From Macrosoma leucophasiata (Eukaryota; Arthropoda; Insecta; Lepidoptera; Hedylidae): a DNA stretch of 64,000 bases. Both the position numbers and the translations under genes were made by a program. The stretch lies in contig JAWQUS010000030.1 in the NCBI GenBank assembly GCA_036365455.1, positions 248,001 through 312,000 of the forward strand, given 5' to 3'. This document shows, piece after piece, positions 44,510 through 52,527 of this stretch. Position 1 is the stretch's first letter. Each line of letters starts with the position of its first letter. The notes under the pieces were generated by a model, which worked only from the letters and a program-made list of their open reading frames with translations, was not told where the DNA came from and did no database searches.

Positions 44510-44868
44510 GAAACTGTTTACTAACATTCGATTAGTTCATGAATCGTAAGTCATAATTATCTTTGAACCATTATCTTATCATCCAAAGGACTTTTCACCC
44601 ACGAACGTTTCGCCAACATTAATTATATGTTTAACCAACAGAATATTCATTTATGAATCAATTTCTCGTATTGATTGGGCGAGGTGTGGGCGTGGGTGTC
44701 CCCGACTCTTTTTTTTGCTGACACTACACTTTTCAAAATATTGGTTAAGTATTCACTGACGTAAAGCTGGCGAAACATTCGTGGGTGAAAAGTTATTTGG
44801 ATGATAAGTTAAAAAATAATTATGACTAACAATTAATGGACTAATCGAATATTGGTAAACAGTTTCAA
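44510..44868. mobile_element. Foldback MITE with ~105-bp terminal inverted repeats
   Basis: The left arm 44510-44618 ('ctgaaactgttta', 'attcgattagt', 'cttttcacccacgaacgttt') is inverted at 44766-44868. The arms differ by about 15-20 percent. The centre of roughly 150 bp has no ORF. No clear target duplication. Confidence 0.8.
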
Positions 44869-44994
44869 AATCGATCGGTTGACTGACTGCACTATCCAAC
44901 ACGTCCCAACGATAGCGGTATTTAGCTATGTGAAAATTACTTGTTTTATGGTAATACATAATAATAAATCTTTTCTACAATATTTATTTAACAT

Positions 44995-45115
44995 CCAAGA
45001 CCGCAGTAGAGTAAACTACAAAGGACAATCACCGAGAGCGACTGCCAATAACTACACAAACGTGTCAGGCTGTAATCACTTTACCGATGTTCATGTAACA
45101 TATAATACATGATTG
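44995..45115 (+). repeat. Local duplication V, copy 1
   Basis: 'gcgactgccaataactacac' and 'aaacgtgtcaggctgtaatc' recur at 45.67-45.76 kb. Confidence 0.7.
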
Positions 45116-45267
45116 TAGGTTCACACAATTGACAACACGGTGAATTAACATCACAAGTTTCAGGAATAACAATACGTTTGCAAGGACGTCTATAGAATTC
45201 ACTAAGCGTCATGAAAATATATTACAAAGTCTGTACAAATTTTCTTCCTTCACGGGGTAGCCAGAGA

Positions 45268-45295
45268 GCTTAGAGACCGGGATATTTTCCCGGTC
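45268..45295. repeat. Short perfect hairpin
   Basis: 'gagaccggga' and 'tcccggtctc' are exact inverted repeats around a 5-base loop. Confidence 0.9.
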
Positions 45296-45475
45296 TCTAC
45301 ATGCCTGTCGTGAAATGATATGAAGTTTCAATCAGTTTTGTTTGTTTGAAAAACTTGTCACAGTTAAATTGTAAAACTGACGTAATATTGTTGGAAGATT
45401 TGATTAAATTTCTCGCGTTTTTTAAAAAATATATACAACTACTGATTTATTAGCATTGTGTTTTCCGGCTGAGGC

Positions 45476-45640
45476 CTAGAGACATAACAGTTAATGTAAT
45501 GTATCTAGGTCTCATAAGGGAAATCGCTTCTGTTTTTAAAACTATGGTTTTTTTATATAGATGTTTATAGGCTGCAATATTCTCTTACCATCAATATGAC
45601 CAGTATGCTTGTTTGGTATTTCATGGCATAAAAATAAAAT
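45476..45640 (+). repeat. Family A, decayed 3' half
   Basis: 'agatgtttataggctgcaat' and 'tatgcttgtttggtatttca' followed by an A-rich run. Confidence 0.6.
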
Positions 45641-45664
45641 AAACATTAAACAAGTTTGTTTGAC

Positions 45665-45758
45665 CACGTCCAAGACAGTGAGTACGCTACAAAGCACAAT
45701 TGCCAAGAGCGAGTGCCAATAACTGCACAAACGTGTCAGAACGTAATCAGTTTACCGA
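45665..45758 (+). repeat. Local duplication V, copy 2
   Basis: 'gcgagtgccaataactgcac' and 'aaacgtgtcagaacgtaatc'; same orientation as copy 1, about 665 bp away. Confidence 0.7.
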
Positions 45759-45899
45759 CCGTCTTGTGTTCGCGGGACAACATGGTGCGTCAAAGGTTGC
45801 TATGCAAATTCCGCTCGTGTAGTATTTGCTTCTCTTTGATAATGTAAAATTATAAATCCTTCACAACTAGAACGCTAATCGTTGGGTTTGTGTAGAATT

Positions 45900-46065
45900 T
45901 TTTTTTTATTTTATTTTATTGGTTTACACATAATCAGCAAACAATGAAAAGATAAAAAAACAAAACGTGAGAAGTCAATATGTTTGTCGCTGAACAACTT
46001 AGCTAATTGTTGTAGCAGTAGCTGCAGCTCTGGTTCATCAGATCAAAGACGCGCGCGCGAATCAC
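45900..46065 (-). repeat. Possible LINE 3' end with (TTTTA)n
   Basis: A T-rich (ttttatttta) run followed by 'ggtttacacataatcagcaa' and 'ctctggttcatcagatca', loosely like 31.64-31.78 kb. Weak call. Confidence 0.3.
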
Positions 46066-46080
46066 GCGGCGCGGAAACAG

Positions 46081-46328
46081 CAGTTGATGTTAAGTGATGA
46101 CTGCAGCCTATAGACACCCACACAGAGACAAGAGGTCATAATGCAGATGCGTTACCACCCCTGAGACCTTAGTTATTATGTCTCTGTGATAGTTATTACG
46201 GGGCCATTCATTACCATCTAACCGGAACACGATAGTGCTGAACACTACCATTTAGGGGCAGCTATATTAGGTAATGCGGTGGTGCCTACGCCCTCGAGCT
46301 CCTACACTGGAACTCTACCACCGGTAAG
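46081..46328 (-). repeat. Family A, 'cctcgagctc' subfamily, 3' end lost
   Basis: 'cagttgatgttaagtgatga' to 'aactctaccaccggtaag'; only the last 20 bases and tail are missing. Confidence 0.88.
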
Positions 46329-46494
46329 TCTACTCTACCCCTATGCTGCAACTTCTTCTGGCCTGTCATGCAGGCCGGCGTTGGGTGCCCTGAGTTTATT
46401 GAAGGGCTTCGGTAAAAGAGGCACGCATCGTCAGTCGAGAGAGGGTAGGGGTTTTATTTTTACTTTTTTTAGCGCTGGTTAGTATACTTCAGAG
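46329..46494. other. GC-richer block of unknown origin
   Basis: 'caggccggcgttgggtgccc' and 'gagagagggtaggggtttta' suggest a retroelement piece; no frame or partner was found. Confidence 0.3.
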
Positions 46495-46642
46495 GCCGTT
46501 TTTTAAGGCGGGGAAACCCATCATGAGCAGTTGCCGTCATGGGTAACAAACTGGCGTAGTGTTGAGAGACTCGTACTCACTAAAACACTGCGGTGTTTTC
46601 GACTCGTCCGCCATCGGTGGCTGGGTCACGTGACCACTTCAA
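46495..46642 (-). mobile_element. Old 3' end of the GC-rich retroelement family
   Basis: The minus strand contains 'ccaccgatggcggacgagtc', 'gttttagtgagtacgagtct' and 'atgacggcaactgctcatga', a diverged version of the 3' ends at 26.17-26.29 and 26.85-26.97 kb. It shows that the family exists outside the tandem pair. Confidence 0.7.
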
Positions 46643-47075
46643 TAATAGATATCTGATATATTTACTAAATATAATGTGTTTTGATAACGATATTTACTAT
46701 TGATAATTATCGATGATTATTGGCAACAGTATTTATTAACGATTAATATAAACTGTTTCCACCACTTTGACTAAAAATATAGCAAAATTCATTGAAATTC
46801 AAAAATTAACAAACAAAATTTGTAATTTCTAAATTTGGATTTATAAACAGGAAATGATGACGCATTGTCTCCCTTCGGGGAATATAGCCATAATAAAATA
46901 CATGAACACTGAAAAATATATGCCCATAATTTCGCACACGAAACAACGGTACAACAAACAAATTAGCACGATACCGGAAAATTTAGAATATTAATTTAAC
47001 CGGTGAGCGCTTAACTAAACAATTACGAGCAAATATCACTCGAGCTTTATTGTCCGGCTGAATAACGGTATAAAA
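46643..47075. other. No recognised feature
   Basis: A+T-rich; nothing recognised. Confidence 0.4.
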
Positions 47076-47079
47076 CGAG

Positions 47080-47168
47080 TTGTATCGGTATTCTAAACGC
47101 GGTACGTTGAACGTTACCTGTGCGTTAATATTTGATGCCGGCCTCGGCGACCTGCGACAGTGACGGCG
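47080..47168 (+). repeat. Local duplication W, copy 1
   Basis: 'tgtatcggtattctaaacgc' and 'gcctcggcgacctgcgac' recur at 47.56-47.65 kb. Confidence 0.75.
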
Positions 47169-47561
47169 AGCCACACATATTCCTTTGAATATGATAGAAA
47201 AATTTGAAATCATGGTTCATTACTCCAGCCAAATACTTCCATTGTTGAAGCAAAATCTCCCCATAAAGAGGAATATGCCATAAGTATTATCACAGGACGT
47301 TAAAATACATGATTATGCAAATAAATCTTGGTTATTTAAAAGATTTTTAATGATTGCAACTAACGGAAACGTTATTAAAGTACCGTTTACGAGAACTTAT
47401 AATTGTAATGATAATGTGTCGTCTAAAAATATTTCGCCTTACTTTAGTCGTGTCCGTCTGATTACCTGTCTGTCGGATTATCACAGTCCATTTGTCCAAC
47501 TCACCCTTCGCTAGTTTTGTCTTAAATTTAGTAATTGTATTTTAACAAAAAGCTGTACAAG

Positions 47562-47652
47562 GATTTGTATCGGTATTCTAAACGCGGTACGTTGCACGTA
47601 ACCTGTGCCTGAATATTTAATGCGGGCCTCGGCGACCCGCGGCTGTGACACG
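47562..47652 (+). repeat. Local duplication W, copy 2
   Basis: 'tgtatcggtattctaaacgc' and 'gcctcggcgacccgcggc'; same orientation, 484 bp from copy 1. Confidence 0.75.
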
Positions 47653-47697
47653 GTTAATGATTATCGACTCGGCGTGTGACCGCAATGACGTTTGGCT

Positions 47698-47758
47698 TAC
47701 ACTGCCCGATATGGTAATGGGGCTTGTTATTGTGGACTGTTCGTTTTGTTTGAGTGTT
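47698..47758 (+). repeat. Local duplication X, copy 1
   Basis: 'ccgatatggtaatggggctt' and 'gactgttcgttttgttt' recur at 47.99 kb. Confidence 0.65.
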
Positions 47759-47990
47759 TGTATTAGACCTAAAATAGTATGTTTGGGGTTTCGTACCTTA
47801 AAAAGAATTAACGGTGCCTCTATAGGATCGTTGATATATTCGTATTTATCAGTCATAGTCAACTTTCTTAAAACTACTGAGCCGATGTATCTGAACGATG
47901 CTACATATATTATTTTATAAATAATTGACACAATCAGCCTTTAAGTTAAAACATAATTAAAAATTCAAACATAGGGACTAATAAATTATC

Positions 47991-48050
47991 ATACTATCCG
48001 ATATGGTAATGAGCCTCGGTGTGGTTTACTGTTCGTTTTGTTTCAGAGAG
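47991..48050 (+). repeat. Local duplication X, copy 2
   Basis: 'ccgatatggtaatgagcctc' and 'tactgttcgttttgttt'; 293 bp from copy 1. Confidence 0.65.
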
Positions 48051-48175
48051 ATTTTTGAAGATATAAATTAGATATTCGATGTAAGAAAGGATTGGGTGTA
48101 GCGAATTCAAAATAATGAGGCTTTAGGTTTCATAATGAGCCTATGTCTCAGTTCTGTTGCTGGTACTCGTTGGTG

Positions 48176-48228
48176 CCATACCATCAATCTGAACTGCATG
48201 CTTGTTTGCCACCATAATAAATAACCCA
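48176..48228 (+). repeat. Family A, 3' fragment
   Basis: 'ctgaactgcatgcttgtttg' then 'ccac'; only the tail region remains. Confidence 0.6.
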
Positions 48229-48937
48229 TTTATCCACATTAATTGCAAAAATGTTTTTGGATACTTGTGAACGTGTAGGTAGGTACAACTGCCAATATTT
48301 TTGCCTGATTACTATTTAGGACATCTTTGGATATGAAATTGTCAGTATTTTTTTTATCAAATGGATTAGATGACCAAGAAAACGTTAGAAACATTGTAAC
48401 AATACTGAGTGTTACATGTCAATTTCCATGATTTTCATATATCTTTTCATCGTCGTTTCTTTTGATCTTCAAATTATTTGTAACATCCTTTAGCCGGAAC
48501 CAACCGTCATACCTTCGACTTACACGATCAATACCCGAACGCATTCGTCAACCCACCTCTCCCTTCCTTATGAGTTTTGAATATTTAACCATGGTCCCGC
48601 GGAGCCCGACCCGTACCTCTCTGGGGGTCCACTAAGGTAACTGACACTCGAAGAAGATCTGTTTTGGTCGATAAAAATACACTTAGAAACACACAGATAA
48701 TAGTAAGCAGCTATATACGTAATACTTTTAATTTTGGGATCCATGATGAAGTAGAATGATTAAGATGAAAAAAAAGAAAACTTAGATAGTTAAATATTAT
48801 ATATATATTACATTACACATAACATAATACATACACATTAAAACTTCTGAATATTTGCTACGTATCTTTGTTTTTTTTTTTTTACTTTCAACGTCTTTAG
48901 GAATTTTCGATCGATGCAAAGTTGATGTCGACGGTTA
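48229..48937. other. No recognised feature
   Basis: Nothing recognised. Confidence 0.4.
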
Positions 48938-49043
48938 CAGCTTATAAAAATGTACCTACACAAAAAGCAGACGTCAAAATGCAGATGCGTTGCCACCCCT
49001 GAGATGTTAGTTGATATATCTCTGTGATAAAAACGGGGCTATA
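48938..49043 (-). repeat. Family A, middle fragment
   Basis: 'gtcaaaatgcagatgcgttg' and 'tatctctgtgataaaaacgg'. Confidence 0.65.
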
Positions 49044-49069
49044 AAAATTATTTGTCAATTATTATTTGT

Positions 49070-49222
49070 AAAATTTTATTTTTCGCAATAACAAATGCGA
49101 GTAAACTACAGAAATCAAAGAAAAATGGAAAGAAAAATTTTACTTCGGACAGGAATCGAACCTGCGACCTCAGGATAACCAATCCAGCCGCTTTACCACT
49201 ATGTTACCGAAGTCCCACCAAC
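49070..49222 (-). repeat. Family T element, divergent half
   Basis: 'ttcgcaataacaaatgcgag', then 'aaaaatggaaagaaaaattt', then the tRNA-like segment: the organisation of one arm of the foldback at 50.07-50.48 kb, with lower identity. Confidence 0.65.
49142..49213 (-). tRNA. tRNA-like sequence (probably a SINE head or pseudogene)
   Basis: 72 bases on the minus strand fit the tRNA layout: acceptor 'acttcgg' with 'ccgaagt' (7 of 7 pairs), T arm 'gcagg' with 'cctgt' around 'ttcgatt', and an anticodon arm 'ctgga/tcctg' with one mismatch, loop 'ttggtta', which would place GGT (Thr) as anticodon. The D stem does not pair. With repeat flanks shared with other copies, it is more likely tRNA-derived than a working gene. 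Confidence 0.45.
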
Positions 49223-49372
49223 AATTGTTATTATTTACAGCGGTGAGTGGGCAACTTAACAAGATCTAATTGACCTCGTTTCATTTATACTCGAAATATT
49301 TAGAAGTCGGGCACATCTTTAGTCAGCTACTACTACTAAATATTCCAACTTTGTGTTATATTATTATACTAG

Positions 49373-50075
49373 CTGTGCCCGCGACTTTGTCTACGTGAGA
49401 AAAAATATGATTGTTCAGTATCTACCCGGACGAAGTCGTGGGCGCAGATAGTATAAGAGTAGCGTAAGTTACTCCTTATTACATCAGCTATCTGCCAGTG
49501 AAAGTGCCGTCAAAATCGAAGACACTCAAATTCTATGTATTTGTATGTAGGTATGTGTGTATGTATGGTTGTATGGAGATAAAAGTAGCCTAAGTTACTC
49601 CTTATCACATCAGCTTTCTGCTAGTGAAAGTCCCGTCAAAGTCGAAGACACTCCAATTCTTCTTATTTGTATGTAGGTATGTATGTATGTATGGATGTAT
49701 GGAGATAAAAGTAGCCTAAGTTACTCCTTGTTACATCAGCTACCTACCCATGGAAGTCCCGTCAAAGTCGAATACACTCCAATTCTACTTATTTGTATGT
49801 AGGTATGTATGTGTGAATGGATGTATGGAGATAAAAGTAGCCTAAGTTACTCCTTATCACATCAGCTATCTGCCAGTGAAAGTCCCATCAAAATCGGTCA
49901 AGCCCGATTAGCGATTAGTTCCCGAGATTAGCCCCGCCAAACAGACAGGCTAACAGACAGACAAAATATGTAAAAAATGTTGTTTTGGTATATGTACCGT
50001 GTATACATACATATGCGTTTAGTAAAAAGCGGTTATTTTAATATTACAAACAGATACTCCAATTGTTTTATATTA
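49373..50075 (+). repeat. Family F repeat with expanded core
   Basis: Begins 'tagctgtgcccgcgactttg' and ends 'ttacaaacagatactccaat'. Same element as 2575-2860 (opposite strand) apart from the tandem core. Confidence 0.75.
49453..49900 (+). repeat. 126-bp tandem repeat, about 3.5 units
   Basis: Units start at 49453, 49579, 49705 and 49831, exactly 126 bp apart, each beginning 'ataaaagtagcctaagttac' (the first with two changes) and containing 'cagtgaaagtcccgtcaaa' and '(gtat)n'. The last unit is partial. Confidence 0.92.
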
Positions 50076-50140
50076 TTTCGCATTAACACATGCTTGTGAA
50101 ATATATTTTATTTAAAAAAAAAAATGGAAAGAAAATTTTG

Positions 50141-50214
50141 ACTTCAGGCGAGACTCGAACTCGCGACCTACTGGGAATCTAGTCCAGCCGCTCTTCCAAT
50201 TGAGCTACTGAAGC
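50141..50214 (-). tRNA. tRNA-like sequence, left arm
   Basis: 74 bases on the minus strand: acceptor 'gcttcag/ctgaagt' (7 pairs, one G-T), D arm 'gctc/gagc' around 'aattggaa', T arm 'gcgag/ctcgc' around 'ttcgagt' (perfect, with B-box core). The anticodon arm is two bases longer than usual and has 'ctaga' in the loop, so an anticodon (AGA if the 7-base loop 'ctagatt' is used) is uncertain. Part of an inverted pair in a repeat, hence not a confident functional tRNA gene. Confidence 0.5.
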
Positions 50215-50364
50215 CGTGCCCGATTTGTCAAATCTTTCCTTCACATCTATTGCATTGCTTTATGGTAGCAGCAGCGCCATCTATTACCAACTATGCTAGT
50301 TAGGCAACCGATATAACTAGATATAATATATACCGATATAATAAGATTTGACAAATCGGGCAGG

Positions 50365-50438
50365 GCTTCAGTAGCTCAATTGGAAGAGCGGCTGGACTAG
50401 ATTCCCAGTAGGTCGCGAGTTCGAGTCTCGCCTGAAGT
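50365..50438 (+). tRNA. tRNA-like sequence, right arm
   Basis: Identical or nearly identical to the left-arm copy, inverted. Both A-box-like 'tagctcaattgg' and B-box-like 'gagttcgagtctc' sequences are intact, so RNA polymerase III could start here and read outward from the hairpin. Confidence 0.5.
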
Positions 50439-50529
50439 CAAATTTTCAAAATTTCCATATTTATTTTAAAATAAAATAGATACTCCAATTTTATTTATTT
50501 GTATCTATATAGATTTATTATGGAAGCTA

Positions 50530-50762
50530 CAATACAACATAAGACCTAAAAATTCTGTGAAAATTTTAAGCGTCTACATTATAGCGGTAACAGAAATACA
50601 TAATTTGTGAAAATGTTAGCTTTCTAGCTATCACTATTTATGAGATACAGCCTGGTGACTGACAGACGGTTAGACAGACAGACAGACAGCGGAGAATTAG
50701 TAATCCTTAATCTTAGTTCTATCTTTTAGGTACGAAGCCCCCTAAAAGATAGAACTTAGATA
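50530..50762 (+). repeat. Repeat K with terminal hairpin
   Basis: 'agctttctagctatcactat' and 'atgagatacagcctggtgac' followed by (acag)n match the inner arms of the foldback at 30.1-30.65 kb. It ends with inverted 20-mers (50711-50730 against 50741-50760, one mismatch) containing 'gttctatcttttagg'. Confidence 0.65.
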
Positions 50763-51060
50763 CAGAATAGCTTAAAAATATTCGATACGATTCTTTAAAT
50801 TGACATAATTTTTTTATTTCTCAACCGATTGACATGAAACAAATACGAAATGTTAAGTGAAACTTACCACAATATATTAGTGAAAACCGCAAATCGAATA
50901 AGCCGTTTCTGATATTAGCGTGCACAAACGTAACCAGTGTTGTGCGCCTACCAAGTTTCATTGTAATCGGACCGGTAGTTTTTATGTGATGCTTGAACAA
51001 ACAGACAGACAGACAAAAAATTTTCTAATCACATATTTGTGTTCGGTATCGATCTAATAA
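50763..51060 (+). repeat. Dispersed repeat with 'aacagacagacagac' end
   Basis: 'ctcaaccgattgacatgaaa', 'tttcattgtaatcggaccgg' and a (acag)n end have the layout of common insect dispersed repeats. No ORF. Confidence 0.45.
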
Positions 51061-51084
51061 CATCCCCATGTATTTATTTTTTCA

Positions 51085-51095
51085 ATATTTTTAAT
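51085..51095. repeat. Target site duplication, left ('atatttttaat')
   Basis: The same 11 bases occur at 55412-55422 immediately after the poly(A) of the Jockey-type LINE. Confidence 0.88.
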
Positions 51096-51293
51096 CATTC
51101 AGATTCAGTGATCTTTGAATTTTCGCTGAGAGCAGTCGTTGCGCTAGCGCGAGTGAAAAGTGCTGACTTACCATAACAACGTTGCCACTACGGCCTGCCG
51201 CGATGACCCAGTTATCATTGCGTAAGGCATCACGTCCGACAACATAAACATTCGTTAAGGCGAAGCTACTTTTTATTAATAATTATTATAATA
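51096..51293 (+). promoter_or_regulatory. LINE 5' untranslated region with presumed internal promoter
   Basis: 198 bases before the ORF1 ATG. Jockey elements usually carry an RNA polymerase II promoter inside this region, with an initiator at base 1 and downstream elements. The GC-rich 'gttgcgctagcgcgagtgaa' near 51139 stands out. The promoter assignment is from family knowledge, not from a recognised motif. Confidence 0.5.
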
Positions 51294-52527
51294 ATGGCTT
51301 CTCCAAAAAGTACTAATATTAAAATAAAAACTGAAACTGAGCAGTTTCTATACAAATGTTACTCTGAGGAAAAAGCAGAACGAGAAAATCTTGAAGGTAT
51401 TGTGACGCAGTTGCAAAATCAAATTGAAAACCTTCAACAACAACTGAAGTTTTTAACAGAGCAAAAAGACGCAGGTAATGCAATTATCAGTTTCAAAAAG
51501 GAAACTGACCACATCCCCCGCTCAAGTTGAAGAAGACAAAGAAAAAAGCCTCAACGCTTCAAGAAATGAGAAAGAAAAGGTTCGAAAAGTACCACTTCCA
51601 CCACCCATCATTGTAGATGGTGTTAAGGACTATCAGTCCTTTTATGATCTTCTTTCGGAGAACCACAAAGAAGTCTTGTTCTCCGTTAAAATGATGAATG
51701 GAGAAGCTGTAAAAATAAATGCTGCTAATGATGAGTCATACAGAGCCATCACGCAGCTCTTAACCCATAATAAATGCCTTTGGCATTCTTACGAAAACAA
51801 GCAAGTCCGACCAATAAGAGTGATGGTAAAAAAATTGCACTTTACTTGCAGTCCAGAAAGAATTGTTGAGGAGTTGCAAGACAAAGGCTACAAAATTGAG
51901 GAAGCAGTCAACAAACTGAGATGGAGTGACAAAACACCACTCAACATGTTCATGCTCACTTTCAAGAATGAAGAGGACATTAACAAAATATATGACATAA
52001 AGTCTATCCTAGGATGCAAGGTTGAGGTGCATCCAATAAGAACGTCTAAATTAGTTCCACAGTGCAAGAGGTGTCAAGCTTTTGGACATACTCAGAGGTA
52101 CTGTTCCAAAGAGCCTAGGTGTGTGAAATGTACAGGCAAACACCTAACCAGAGACTGCACTAAATCAGCAGAAGAGAAACCAAAGTGTGTGCATTGTGGC
52201 GCACCTCACCCTGCAAATTATAGAGGGTGTATGGTCGCAAGAGAAATGCAAAGCATTAAAAATAAAACATTGAAGAAACCAAGTAGTCAACCAGTGCAAA
52301 ACAAAATGTCGTCAACCATGGCCAAGAAAACCAAGGAAGTTAGCAAGAGTTTAACTTACGCAGGAATCGTAAAAGGCACTACAAAGACCGGCCACAATAA
52401 CACACAAAAAGGCAACGCCCTAGAAGAAAAACTTGACCGGATCTTAAGCGTCATCACCGCTTTTGATGAACGACTCCAAAAACTTGAACAAACAAGTCAA
52501 GTTAAAACTTCTACGTTTCGAAAATGA
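51294..52527 (+). pseudogene. LINE ORF1, gag-like nucleic-acid-binding protein, frameshifted
   Basis: Encodes the RNA-binding particle protein of the element. The N-terminal frame (51294-51530) starts with MASPKSTN and carries a coiled-coil-like stretch (residues about 24-58, EEKAERENLEGIVTQLQ and LQQQLKFL). The second frame (51478-52527) continues with a basic linker, a PRE_C2HC-like region (about residues 110-190, RPIRVMVKKL) and three zinc knuckles at C196-C199-H204-C209, C215-C218-H222-C227 and C237-C240-H244-C251. The frames overlap by 53 bases, so a single indel between 51478 and 51527 probably split the gene. It ends in an ATGA overlap with ORF2, suggesting coupled translation. Confidence 0.88.

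Larger units (their letters stand above)
50065..50480. mobile_element. Family T foldback element with two tRNA-like arms
   Basis: Arms of about 98 bp (50138-50236 and 50344-50441) are inverted copies, each a tRNA-like sequence plus 'cccgatttgtcaaatctt'. They enclose a 107-bp centre with 'gcagcagcgccatctattac'. Outside the arms lie 'ttatttcgcattaacacatg' (left) and 'ttattttaaaataaaatag' (right). The transcript would fold into a long hairpin. Confidence 0.8.

Noticed and set aside
49453..49900. CRISPR-like array (regular 126-bp spacing)
   Set aside because: Whole units are similar, with no short direct repeat plus unique spacer pattern, and the context is an insect genome; it is a simple tandem repeat.
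50141..50438. A pair of functional tRNA genes
   Set aside because: The anticodon arm is longer than standard, both copies sit in an inverted repeat, and the same unit recurs with repeat flanks at 63.4 kb; a tRNA-derived mobile element is the simpler reading.
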